This document shows, piece after piece, positions 14,201-24,149 of a stretch of 64,000 bases of DNA (position 1 is its first letter; each line of letters opens with the position of its first letter). Under the pieces are notes generated by a model, which saw nothing but the letters and a program-made list of their open reading frames with translations, ran no database searches and was not told the origin of the DNA. A program made the position numbers and the translations under genes. This stretch comes from Lepisosteus oculatus. Taxonomy: Eukaryota > Chordata > Actinopteri > Semionotiformes > Lepisosteidae. Where the stretch lies: the NCBI RefSeq assembly GCF_040954835.1, contig NC_090698.1, positions 46,820,284 to 46,884,283 on the forward strand. The letters are read 5' to 3'.

Positions 14201-14877
14201 CAAACCTTGGACTTGTCACCAGTCCGTCACAGGACAGACACACAGACACAGACACGTGCACACTCACACCAGAAACACATGAGAACACACAAGCAGATAG
14301 CACCCCAGGTCCGAAATTGAACCCATTGGACACTGCGTGGCAGCAATGCTAACCACTGCGCCACCATGCTGCCATACAATGCTAACATACAGTACTTAAA
14401 AAAATATAAAAACAACATTAGACAGTTAAATATAATTTTTTATCATTTTAAAAGAAATCTGGTTAAGCATTGGAAAATGAGGTCCACATTGCCAATGGTT
14501 AGGTGACAGGTTGATATGGTTTCAATCAAAGTAACAGCTCAGTAATATACAATACAATGTTCTGTGTGCACAGTCACCTGAACTCCAGAGTGAGGGCGTG
14601 TATGGCTCATCACCTGGCAGACCTGGTGGAGAGGATGGGTGCACATAACCTCCCCAGGGATATCACCAACCGCATCCTGCCTGCTGCCACTCGTCTGGCA
14701 CAAGACGCCTCCCAGGAAACCAGGTACAAGCTTGCTCTTTTCCTAGACGGGTAAGATGGTGATATGCTTCAAGGAGCCAGCTTTGCAACTCCGTGGTGCA
14801 ATGAGTCTCATGCAAAGATTTGTCATTTCAGACACTTTGGACAGCGGTTGCTGTCTTCCCTGAAGGACCGACTTTGA
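4786..14877 (+). CDS. TOGARAM2: TOGARAM2 (FAM179A)-like TOG-domain protein, 15 coding exons, 657 aa
   Basis: TOGARAM proteins carry tubulin-binding TOG domains, and TOGARAM1 acts at the ciliary axoneme. Coding exons are 4786-4897, 5796-5898, 6313-6413, 6788-6937, 7990-8240, 8497-8594, 9161-9261, 9625-9723, 10297-10448, 12859-13003, 13208-13331, 13489-13594, 13742-13977, 14574-14723 and 14832-14877. All junctions are GT..AG, phases agree throughout, and the total is 1974 nt with one terminal TGA. Exons 1-10 encode a low-complexity Pro/Arg/Ser-rich N-terminus. Exons 11-15 encode helical TOG repeats, for example VKNLRSAVSRMAVVCLGDVF, AGESNTFIRQ and SHLNSRVRACMAHHLADLVE. Exons 3-4 and 7-8 are duplicates of each other. 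The protein ends early in the last TOG repeats and is shorter than the roughly 1000-residue mammalian protein from memory. The start is the first ATG of an exon after a splice-like ctcag, so a further 5' exon is possible. Confidence 0.8.
6240..6960 (+). repeat. Intragenic duplication, copy 1 (exons 3-4)
   Basis: This stretch pairs with 9076-9770 within the same gene. Shared landmarks are intron sequence before the acceptor (gtaaagat.ac...cttttctcc), the exon beginning GTCCGATAACTCC, intron sequence after its donor, and the exon ending GCC..GTGCCCCGCAGA. The two exon pairs encode near-identical peptides such as ARPRLAGVPSR and EPEEDR..VVSPPAA. This copy has a longer exon 4 with 17-18 extra codons at its start (GVTSDVSEVGQQ). 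Confidence 0.85.
8707..8832 (-). mobile_element. Penelope-like element terminal fragment with hammerhead-like core
   Basis: On the minus strand this reads CACACCTGAAGAAGGCTCC, then ACAGCCGAAAC, followed by a CAGCATGGAATAAA stretch and a CTACGCATGCTGACGCAGC end. The same block recurs at 63178-63290. The order CTGAAGA, short GC stem, GAAAC fits the hammerhead ribozyme core reported in Penelope-like retroelement ends. It lies in the intron after exon 6. Family assignment is inference. Confidence 0.5.
9076..9770 (+). repeat. Intragenic duplication, copy 2 (exons 7-8)
   Basis: This is the second copy of the exon 3-4 segment, inside the same gene. Exon 7 (9161-9261) is 101 nt, the same length and phase as exon 3. 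Exon 8 (9625-9723) is 99 nt against 150 nt for exon 4 and lacks the first part. Exon 5 (7990-8240) also resembles exon 2, with GEA at the start and a shared GIKPVPP motif, so the duplicated block probably covers exons 2-4. Confidence 0.8.
11263..11765 (-). mobile_element. SINE with L2-like tail, probably 5S-type, head missing
   Basis: The element lies in antisense orientation. An ATA repeat at 11263-11298 is its tail, followed by a tail-like GCTTACACTTATATAGCGC. The body runs through landmarks such as TGCGACGGCAACCATAGTG and GGACCTCGGTTTTACGTC to GCCCCACTAACACCTCTTCC. This body resembles a widespread fish SINE whose head derives from 5S rRNA. The 5S-like head expected further right is absent, so the copy is 5'-truncated. 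It sits in the intron between exons 9 and 10. Confidence 0.6.
12659..12770 (+). other. Possible extra exon, not in the gene model
   Basis: A T-rich acceptor-like ttttttag is followed by GTGGAGCAAGTACAAGT and an open stretch reading VEQVQVNVYEYYE. The match in unit 2 (from about 29733) keeps much of it. No donor restores phase as neatly as joining exon 9 directly to 12859, so I left it out of the gene model. Confidence 0.25.
14112..14378 (-). mobile_element. tRNA-derived SINE (antisense, unit 1)
   Basis: Read on the minus strand, the head is GGCAGCATGGTGGCGCAGTG, containing an A box (TGGCGCAGTGG), and a B-box-like GGGTTCAATTTC lies about 45 nt on. The other end carries the fish SINE body (TAGCTGGAGCCTATTTC, CATTCGTTTTCTAACC). 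A CA-rich stretch lies between. The same insertion occurs at 31195-31455 in unit 2, so it predates the duplication. Confidence 0.8.
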
Positions 14878-15353
14878 GCAAGAGGTACTGTCTGTGGTCT
14901 GCGGTCCTGTATTTTATAGTACAGCTCTAATTTTAAAACAGAAACATTTCATTTCCTTTTAATTGAAAATGTAGGTCTAAAATGTATAAAATCACAATCT
15001 ACATTCACAAACACATTCAATAGGGGACAATATACATCATTAATAGTCAGACTGTTTATTTAATTAAAATGAATATTACATTTAGTATGTGCTTTAGAAA
15101 GTTATAGAGTATTAAATATTGTAATACATTTCTACCAATGCATTTTTTAGGTTATCCTTTTACATTCATAGTACTAATCTGGAATATGTTTAGCTTCCAA
15201 TGTATTTAAAGGTATCGCTCACTAATTAAAAACTACTTTATTTTTTTAAATGTCTGTTATTCATAATCAGTGAATGAATTAAAGCAATAACTGAATTGTG
15301 TGAAAGATGAAAAATGAAAGTACTGTGGCAGGCCTGTTCTGGTACACCCTTAA
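14878..15353. other. AT-rich sequence after TOGARAM2-like stop
   Basis: No gene was found. The sequence is AT-rich and matched by 31924-32404 in unit 2. An in-frame stop precedes a donor-like GAG|gtactg at 14884, but no further TOG-domain exon is visible downstream. Confidence 0.5.
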
Positions 15354-15521
15354 TTAAATGTAGATGGGCTGGAGCTTGAGGCTCCCAGTGATGTTGCTTG
15401 ACTGATTGATGGACGTATTGTATTCCGTATGCTTCATGTACATGATCACCCAGCCATTGTCTATCCTGGTGCCAACTTCCACCTTTACCAACTCTCCCAC
15501 TTTTGTGTCTGTTAGACTTCC
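15354..15521 (-). other. Possible minus-strand terminal exon, unrecognised
   Basis: The minus strand is open for about 55 codons and ends with TAA. It reads VGELVKVEVGTRIDNGWVIM and later YNTSINQSSNITGSLKLQP, a composition that looks like real protein, with two N-glycosylation-type sites. The match to 32405-32582 stops at the same point (GGAAGTC), which may be an exon or duplication edge. In that second copy a one-base insertion breaks the frame. I do not recognise the family. Confidence 0.3.
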
Positions 15522-16150
15522 ACAGAGATTAAAATCAGAAAGTTCACAAAAAGCTGGATGTGAGCTGTTGACTAAGTGCACTGGAAGCAAGCGCCCTTGA
15601 TGGAAGGCTGATTTCTAGAAAGTAGTCCCCAAAATGAATAAACCGATATAAGAAAACATAAGAGAAATATATGTAGAAAGAAAAGTCATTGCTTATTGCA
15701 AGACAGAAGTTAAAGATGCAATTGTTAAATATTCTGAGCAGCCCAGGGCACAATACATAGAGGTTAGAAGAAGTGTTGTGCTGTTTTTTACAATTGGCTT
15801 TGTTAAACCAATATGCTAACAACAAAATCAGTTTGGTTTCTTTCAATTTGATTTAAAAATACTACTCAAATATCAAATGCTATATTAAATGTTTATTGCT
15901 GTATTTAGTCTTAATCTACAGTATTCAAATCTATCGAAAAATAGATGGGGCAAAAGACAGGGTTTTTAGTGACAGAATAAATATTTTTTATAGAACATTT
16001 AAGCTTGTCTGTCCTTCAGGTTTCATTACAATATGGGCTTTGTTGTTTAAAAACATGTTTAACAAAATATTCATCAGGAAACAATGGAGTGTGATGGGAG
16101 TGAGCATTTCTTTACAAAAATGATTTTTCTTTTGTTCATCTTTCTCACAG

Positions 16151-16279
16151 GGTTACTCCACCATCCTTCGCTCTGTGCCATCTAGCACTGCCACCTTCAC
16201 ACTGGAACTGTCCAGCTACAAAGCCACGACTGCCCATGATCAGAACACCCTTCTCAGCCGAATGACAGGAGTGGCATGA
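16151..16279 (+). pseudogene. GFM2: GFM2 last exon, second copy
   Basis: The exon has the same length (129 nt), acceptor (tttctcacag) and stop as 1274-1402 and reads GYSTILRSVPSSTATF. No other GFM2 exon precedes it in unit 2, so it is an orphan exon. The frame is still open. A few residues (YS, R) look closer to the family consensus than those in the first copy, which suggests both copies are drifting. Confidence 0.75.
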
Positions 16280-17116
16280 AGCCTTCAGCCAAACTTGTTT
16301 GAACCAAGAAGTACAAGAAACTGTTTCACTCTTGAAAGCACCAGGCTCAAACAAAATACAAAATGGGCTTTGTCTTTTAAGAAGGTGTTGAATAAACCTG
16401 CATTTCCTTTCATGTGTTGTCATCCATTTTGCTGCAGGATATAACCTTGGAAGCACACTAAACAAAACCTATGTACAAAACCTCTGACTAAGAGTAGGAT
16501 AGGTGATTGTTATGGATAAGTTAAGATGTACTGAACAAAGTAACATTTTACACACATCAATAAAAATTTAAAATTCAGAAGCATTAAAAATTACCCCAAG
16601 AAAGCTAGCGCCTTTTTCTTTCAGTCTTATTTCCACCGTGGAGTCTTAGATCATGGTTGAACTGAATTTAACGGGACATATTTTAACATGGAGTGTTGCT
16701 AGGGCTGCAAACATCAGTACCTCTTCCAACAGGAGACACTTTTATGTTCAAATGCGGAACTTTGTGGGTCACAAGGGTCAGCTTGCAACCGTTCTCACCT
16801 CAAAAGCTGAGGAGTCCTCACGCGTCATTCTGTTGTGGTGGGAGACATGAGTGAGCACAGTGTCGTGTGTTGATGAGAAGTTGCTCAAACCTAACATTTC
16901 CGAAGCGGTGGAATGGGCAGTACGGGAATAAATATGATGGTGGAGCGTTGATAGTGCTACGCCGAAATAACAGATTTGCAATTTTTTTTAGTCAAGAAGC
17001 AATACAAAAAGAAAAAAATCTCCCACTCCTCCTCACTGAAACATTCATAGCAGTGGCAGCTCCTCCACCTTCTTCTAAATTAAATAAAGTGAACTAGCGC
17101 TTCATCAGTAAATCCC

Positions 17117-17158
17117 CGTAAATGCCCAAACCCTACAGAACTGGTGCCTTCAGAGAGC
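17117..17158 (+). repeat. Remnant of the 36462-type LTR at a deletion junction
   Basis: The text gtaaatgcccaaaccctaca and the following gaactggtgccttcagagag match the 3' part of the LTRs at 36462-37873 and 42123-43551. It lies exactly where unit 2 jumps from the GFM2 flank (matching 2260) into intron 2 of the TOGARAM2-like gene (matching about 6240). No other part of the element is present. Confidence 0.7.
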
Positions 17159-17330
17159 ACACTACATCTGTAAAGATGACAAAGCAGTGTTTATCATTTT
17201 TTTCACTTTTCTCCACTGTCTCCATTAGTACCTCTAGGTTTGAACAGTAAAGCACAGTAGAGATTGAAACTTTCTGTCTGCTGGGACTCATTTAGAGTTA
17301 AAAAGATAAAGAAGATAAAGACCTTGCCTA

Positions 17331-17808
17331 TGTCACGATTATAGTCCCCCCTCCTTAAGGGTGCTCCAGCCCTTTCACTTGTGACTTTATTCTATGCACC
17401 TGCTCCCTATTCCCAGCCCACCTTAAAAGCCAGGCGCTGACGCTCATCCGGGCTCTGCATCTGATTTCCATATTGTGCGAGTCCGGGACCTGGAAGCGCC
17501 TGGTCCCGTTAAGGTTTTAATCTCGGGTCCCGTTCCTGTTCCCTGTCCGCCGGTTCCGACCCGGCCTTCGTGGTTTTAATTCCCTTCTTTTGATGGATCT
17601 CCTGGTTTTGGACTTACTCCAGTGTTTTTGGATACTCTAAGGATTACTCTCTGGGATTGTTCGCCTCGGCCACACCCCGTGCACCAGCGCACCTTGGACA
17701 CGCCCCCCTGTCTTCAGCCCCGTTTTCCTGCATGACGTTTCCCTAGTGTTTCCCCACTCCGTCGGACTGTGTCGTCCGCATAGGGTCCGGAAAGAACTGT
17801 TCGTTACA
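17331..17808. mobile_element. Solo LTR (478 bp) with 5-bp target duplication
   Basis: The insert starts TGTCACGATTATAG, ends GTTCGTTACA and is flanked by GCCTA on both sides (17326-17330 and 17809-17813). The empty site is preserved at about 6628 in unit 1 (cttgcctattttcc). TG..CA ends, a 5-bp duplication and the absence of coding sequence indicate a solo LTR, probably of a Ty3/gypsy-type element. It postdates the segmental duplication. Confidence 0.8.
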
Positions 17809-18531
17809 GCCTATTTTCCTTCTCAGTCAGTTCTTGCATTTGCCCTCATTGTGTTGAGGTTGCTGCGTGTGTCAGTGCGTCTGCTGCTGTGGGTTTTGAT
17901 AAGTGAAGGGTGTTGAGAAATGTTAACCTTGTTTTGCAGGGGTGACCTCAGATGTGAGTGTAGTGAGACAGCAACTGACCTATTGTAACGGGCCTGCTGA
18001 GCCTGAGGAGGACAGGCTGATAGTGGTGTCCCCTTCTGCTGCCAGACCCCCAGGCCGTGTGCCCCGCAGAGTGTCCAGAATCCCCACATGTGAGTCGGCT
18101 GCACCATTGGTTAAGATGTCACTACTGATAACAAGGACTGGCTCTGAATAATAATTTAAAAACACAGACATCCCATACCAATTGGTCAAATTTCCATGCA
18201 TCAACACAACCTTATGCATTATGTGATAGTTAGCCCACAGAGGAATGATAATATCAGATGGGAATGCAGGTTTTAACTAATCTAATGTAATCAGTGGGAC
18301 TCTGGATCATGATGATAGAGTGTTTGTAGACTCTGTGTCAACAAATGTGTAACCTAGGCAGAGATGTGATGTTATTAAAGTCATAACAATTTGTTGGTGT
18401 AATTTCTGAGCCTCCATTTGGTGAGTTGCTTTCAGTCTAATCTGGCTATTACCATATTATTATTTTAATTTTTGTTGCGTCCATTTCAGTGATGCCTGTC
18501 AGACCATGCTTTTAAATCATATTTTCCAACT

Positions 18532-19150
18532 CACTTACACTTTAAAAATAAAACAGGTGATGCAGTTATTAATATTGTTTTTGAAATGTTGAGCATTTCT
18601 TATGTTGGGTACATAGAGGGTATCTTCTAAGAAACAAATTTGTAGAGAATGTTTAAACCAAAACATTTACATTGGTTCTTGTTATTGCTTATGACATGAC
18701 TTGCTTCTACTGTGTTGCTTTTTATTTACTCAAACATTCCACTTTCATTTCTTTAATTCAAGTATCTCCTTTGCCCACAGAGGTAGGGTGTTTTTCTTAA
18801 AAAGGCTCCTATGTATTTTCTCCATGAGATTTGTTTGAAATTGGGACAGAAAATCTGTATTTGTAAGGTTCAGTATGTAGCGATTAAGATTTAGAGTCTG
18901 TCAGTGTTGCAACTTGTAAATCAGTGTGATGGGCTGTGCTGCAGTTGTCTTTGAATAGGATGGAGTTCACCAACTGAACCAAAGGAGAGAAATGGCAGCT
19001 AGATGGAAGTGCATTTAAAACCAAGAACAGGAGGCCCATCTTTATGCAAAAGGTTGTAGGAGTCTGGATCAAGCTAACCAGCTATGTTGTCAGATCCAAT
19101 CCAATACCCTGGTTTCAAATGAGCCACTAATTACCAAATAGGCTAAATTA
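18532..19150. other. Unmatched stretch in unit 2
   Basis: Here unit 2 departs from unit 1: the sequence replaces the start of exon 9 and its preceding intron. No coding signature or recognised repeat is visible. Matching resumes at about 19153 with the last third of exon 9. Confidence 0.4.
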
Positions 19151-19208
19151 CCTGTGGGCAGGCAGTCCAACACAACAGTCACCCCTACATTGAGGAGGTG
19201 AGTAAGAG

Positions 19209-22200
19209 GCTGTAGTGTCAAACAAATGACAAAGTTCAGGTGTCTGTGAAGCAGAAGTCTCTTTATTCATATGCATATGGAAGTCCGGCTTGCAACCACC
19301 AGACTTAAAAAATAAGTAGCTGAAGATGGTCCTTTATACCTTAAAACACAAAGAGTTACTATGACATATTCTAAACAAATGATGAAACAGCAACACCTGG
19401 CAATTAATTATATCTAAGTTGCGGACTAGACAACAGTTAGTTCTTTTCATATTCTGGGCGTACAGACAGCTTACCAAAATCTTACTGACCAAGGACAGGC
19501 AGCATCTTTATATACATTTGAGCACAAAGCCTACGTCAAGCCACTAGACTGCATAGTTTGCAAAAACATACAAAATCAAGAAAATGATATTATTATCTCA
19601 CGTCCTGGGCATCTCTCATCTCTTCATTCTTCAGTCCTTTATAGCAATACAAACCCAACATGAGCTCTGATTATTATTTGTGGCTGATTGATAAAGTATT
19701 GATTCAATATCCCCATTTATCAAAGTAAAACTCCTTACACTTAACAGGCACACTGTCGGCCCCCCTCAGGAAGCCCATCAAACACAGAAACAGTAACAGC
19801 ATAATAATTAATGTTCATTCAGTCTCTGGTGCAGTGGCTCGGTGGCAGTGCGAAGCGTAGATCCAGCGATCTCATCCTGTCACTCAGTTGTCAGTTGCAC
19901 TTGATTTGGTCCCTCCCCAGCGGGGATGCAACATCTGGCAGGGTACATCTTCCTCACCCACAACCACTCGCGAGGTATCAGGTCGTGTCTTCCCTCTACT
20001 GGAGGTCTCCAAACGTCCAGCACCTGTTCACCAGCCTCATGCACTGCTTCAATTAACAATCTACAATACTACAATAGAGAATTAACAAATTCAATGATCC
20101 ATTAGCCAGATTTGGCCCTCCAGGAAGGTTCGTTGGTTGGCCCGTGATGAATTCAAACAGGCTCTGTTACACAGTTCTGTTTGATCCAGCCCGCAGGCTA
20201 CACAGAACCGCAGGCAGAACATCTACCCAAGGTGCTCCTTCAGTCTGATGTTTCGACGATCTTTCAGAGTTCTGTTCCTTTGTTCCACTGTTCCAGCAGA
20301 CTGAGGGTGATCTCAGTCCATCTCACCCCAAACAATGCAGCCACAGCCTGACACTTTCCCTGTGAAGTGCGTCCCTTCATCATAATACAAGCGGCAGGGC
20401 ACTGCCCAACGGGAAAACAGATTATAAGAGCCCAGGTTTCCCTTTACAATTGTCAACTTGCCAGTGCATGAAAGGTTCCTCAGGAGCAGGCCTTTTGAGC
20501 TGTTGCACCCGCACCTGAACTGTAGTTGAGTTCCTTTGATAAGCATCACATCGAGATATCACAGAAGTGGCTACTGCTTCAAATCAGGTCCCCACCCAGT
20601 TTTGGGTAACCAGCACACCATTTGTCTCACACCCGGGTGTCCGACAGAGTGCCTTTGTCGGGCTACAAAGGGCATTAGGCTGTGAGGGCATGCAGGGCGT
20701 CCAGTGTGCTGGCAGCACCATACCCAATCATCCTGCAGCCCCACATTCTTTTCTAACCATGTCCATTTCTCTGCTTTAGAGGCCTCAGCCTGAATGTCCT
20801 GTAGCTGTCCCCTTTTCACCAGCAGAGGTTTCACAGAGGTCTCAGACTCCTGCTCTACCAGGACTGCTCACCTGACAGCTGCATCTGCAAAGTTGTTCCC
20901 TCGAGTTACTGGAAACATTTCTTTATGATGTGATTTACACTTTATCACAGCTACTTCAGTCAATAGCTGCAAAGCGTCTAACAGTTCAGAGACAAACCCA
21001 ACATTCTTAACTGGAGTCCCTGCCGTGTTGAGGAAATCCCTATTCCTCCACCACCATCCAAAATTGTGGCATACACCAAATGTATATATAGAGTCTATAT
21101 AAAGCGCTACAATTTTCCATTTAGCATATTTACAAGTTTCAATTTACAGTTTATACAGGCACAACACATAAACATGGCCCCTTGGCCACCGCATCGAGGG
21201 TTCCTGAATAATAACCCACCAGACGCTACCTCCATGCTCCTGCGCCAGCACAGCAGCTCACAACCCATTTCTTTCACTCACACACAGATTACATACAGAT
21301 GATCCGTCTGAGGGAATCCAGTCCAGGGCCAGTGCCTGCAAGAAAGCTTGTTTCAAAACATTAAAAACAGTTTCTACTGCAGGGGTCAAGGCAATTTTGT
21401 CTTTAGACTGCACTACCCCACTTAAGCCAGTTCGTCACCAGGCGAGCTCGCTCAGAGAAGGCATTCACCCTGGCTTTATCATGTAGTTGGTTTTATACCC
21501 TTTTTTCCATCCGAAGATCTAATACTTGGAGTAGCCCGGCCTTATGGATTCCCTCATTAGGTAAAACAATCACAATATCACATAACTCTTTTGAGGTAGT
21601 TCACATAAATGCTATTTCATACAGAAATTCCTTATAAATGCTGCAGGGCATCCTAGCCCAATAGGTCTGGGGTGTCCCCCACCCACATCAGTAGTTGAAA
21701 CTGTACATCTTTTCCCAAGCATACTGTGACAGCTTGTATCTGCTTTAAACACAACCCGTGCCCCCCTACTCCTGTAGCCTCCTGTTACCCGTTAGAAAAC
21801 TTTATATCACATCTTTATGCTGTTTTAGTCGAAGAACAGGACAAATGTGCTCCTGTGTCCCGCCGTTACTGCACACTGTAAGATTATTTCACTTGTATTT
21901 AAATCCTGAGATAAACTTAGGAAGGCTACAAAGGGGCTTATTAGTTTAAATCTATTATTTCACGCAAGGCTCTCGTTTCAGCTTCTGACATGTTCTTTAA
22001 TTGAGATATCAGCCCCTTCTGACCCTCACTATCAGTAGGGTTATGAGGGGGACCCCTTCCCCCTCTGTCACTCTGTCTTTTTGCTTTTAACAATTGTCTA
22101 CAGGCTTTATAAAAATGGCCCGGTCTATTACAATAGCGACACACTGGCTGTTCCTTTTTCTCCTCTTTGGGAGCTTCCATATCTCCCATTTGCAGTGCTC

Positions 22201-23371
22201 GCACTTTAGCATACATGCTTTGCTCTATCTTCCTAGCTTCGCGAGTTATTAAATCAAATCTGTCTCCGCTCTCCGCAATGTCAGGAGAACGTAGCTGCAC
22301 ATGCTTGGCAACATCAGGTTTTACTGTAGCAGTCTTGGAGTATAATAAATGTATCTAATGTGAATCTGTTTTAAATTTGCACTATTTCTTCTTTTTGTAA
22401 CCTGCATCAGAAATAAAGTATACAATAAGCATATTTTGTTCCATGTAAAGGTTCGTATTACAATTGCCACTAAATCTTACCGCAAAGCATCATTTTATAT
22501 AGACTGAAATGCAAAAATAAGTGAGATTATCATGCAGAAAGTGTGTTTGCAAACTTTGAATTTTTGACCATTTTTGATTGTCAGGTACAGTAACCTACTC
22601 AAGCAAATTTGTTTTATTACTGTGGAAGTATCTTCATTCACTTCCTTTTCATCTGCTAACCCGGAGTATTCTATCCATAGAATTATAAACCTTTCTGTAA
22701 AATCTGAAACATCCTCACTTTCCTTCTGCTGACATGCTGTTACTTTTCTCCAATCAGTTTTCGGTGGGTAATGTTCTTTCAAAAATCTCCACACTGATTC
22801 CCACCCTTCTCCCAGGTTCTTTCTTTCACACACCTGTTTTAACTGCCCTGCCTTTCTTTCACCAACTCTTCTCAAAATCATTGCCGCTTCTATAGGTCTA
22901 ATCCCATATGTATCCTTTCAGTCTTGAAGTGCACTCCAGGTTTGCTGCATGCCTGACTTAGGGTGAGGCACTTCTTTAGCCCATCGGTCTCTATCCTCAG
23001 GTTTGGATTTGTACCCGTCTTTGTCTTCTGATCTTTCACTACTAGATCTCTCAGCCCTGCTTATACCCCTAACTGGGCTCGGAGACTCTTGTCTTTTCCC
23101 TGTAAAAACGTTATGACCTGGGGGTTGCCAGGACCCGTCTCTATCATATGAAGTGTCTTCCCAATCCGACCCCCCTTCTGGATACGGCCAGTCGGGATAT
23201 CTGTCCCAGTCCTCATTTTTGCCTTTTAAAGGTCTCAGATCTGGATATAATTTAGGTGTTACATTCACATTACTGCATTTCCCTAATTCGTTCTTGAGAC
23301 GTTCTATTTCTTCTTTTGCTTTTTCTTTTTCACTGTATAGAACTTCATTTCGTTCTGCCAAAGCTTTTAGC
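19209..23371 (-). mobile_element. Truncated endogenous retrovirus (antisense)
   Basis: Unit 1 sequence is interrupted at the counterpart of 10458 and resumes at the counterpart of 10606 (cttcacatcaagacatcaaa). The minus strand carries gag remnants (21941-23371) followed by pol remnants and an LTR-like 3' region at about 19211-19640 beginning TGTAGTGTC on the plus strand. The element breaks off inside the start of gag, so it has no 5' LTR. It resembles the 23725-29147 element across 19740-21700. Frames are interrupted throughout. Confidence 0.7.
19741..21940 (-). pseudogene. pol: Retroviral pol remnant of the truncated element
   Basis: The minus strand contains degraded pol, recognised by colinearity with 24520-26520 and by an integrase-type YDEGTHFTGK motif at about 20370-20400. 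Stops and frameshifts are frequent. Individual domain borders cannot be fixed. Confidence 0.55.
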
Positions 23372-23376
23372 TTCAC
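21941..23376 (-). pseudogene. gag: Retroviral gag remnant
   Basis: From right to left the minus strand shows a charged coiled-coil-like start (EKAKEEIERLKNELGK), a Pro/Ser-rich acidic linker, a capsid-like block (WESVWRFLKEHYPPKTDWRK) and a single CCHC zinc knuckle (CRYCNRPGHFYKAC). An unrelated AT-rich stretch of about 250 nt at roughly 22345-22600 separates the capsid part from the knuckle part. A stop falls between the first two blocks near 22915. Gag forms the virus particle core, but this copy cannot encode it. Confidence 0.75.
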
Positions 23377-23724
23377 ATCAAGACATCAAAAACAATTTAG
23401 ACATCAAGAACCATCAAACATAATTAGTAATTGTCTTCATCAGCATATGTACTCTGTATACAGTATATAACTGTATTTTATATTAATTTAACTTTTATTC
23501 CAAGCATCTTCTTCTGTTCTAATGCTGTATTAGGCAGTTTTCACAGGCAGTGACTGTAAAATGTATTTAATTGTTCAAGGATTTTCCAAAGAACTTGTTA
23601 AAACCTCCACCTTGCAGCTACCCCTCAGTTCACTCAAATGACTGGGGTTCGAGACTGCTTGTCTTTTGGCCAGGAGGCTGGCTGCCTACTAACCAAATGG
23701 GTTAAACCAAATGTTTCTAGGTAG

Positions 23725-24137
23725 TGTTTTAACAGAAAGAATACGGTTCTGGATCCCGAGATGAAGTTTTCTGCAGTAAACAGAAGAGTTTACTGCATGC
23801 AAGGAACAATAAAGCCGAAGTCTTGTTTCCCGCAAGAAACAACAAAACAGAAGTATTGTTCCAAGTGTCGGTACAAACTTTTAGTTTATATAGCCCTTCC
23901 TTGCCACTTCTGATGTCACTCGTTATTATAGTAAAGGGGGGAGGTCATGTGTTTGGCCAGTTTACAGCCTTTTGGCCAAATGTTCAGGGATTAAGTCCCC
24001 AGGGAGTTTCCTAGCTCGCATCTGGAATCCTTATCAGTTAACCCCCTTCCTGCCATAAACTCCAGCCTTAGAAGTCTAATCTTCATGCAGAAAGGACTTA
24101 AAATAAACCTCGTCTTCACATCTTGTTTCTTACTTCA
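23725..24137 (-). repeat. 3' LTR of the endogenous retrovirus
   Basis: It matches 28744-29147 over its length. On the minus strand it begins TGAAGTAAG and ends with CTGTTAAAACA. A small insertion near 23765 (ttttctgcag) distinguishes it from the other LTR. Confidence 0.85.
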
Positions 24138-24149
24138 TTCCCCCCTTAT
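24138..24149 (-). promoter_or_regulatory. Polypurine tract
   Basis: On the minus strand TAAGGGGGGAA lies directly before the 3' LTR, as expected for the plus-strand primer of reverse transcription. The plus strand reads ttccccccttat. Confidence 0.75.

Larger units (their letters stand above)
723..15599. repeat. Segmental duplication, unit 1
   Basis: This block is matched by 15600-32590 in the same order and orientation: the GFM2 last exon, a shared flank, the TOGARAM2-like exons, a tRNA-SINE and a closing 15350-15521 segment. The left junction is recognisable because ..tgatggaaggct.atttctagaaagtag occurs at both 721 and 15599. Exons and introns both match, so this was genomic duplication and not retrocopying. 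Unit 1 keeps the intact gene. Confidence 0.85.
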
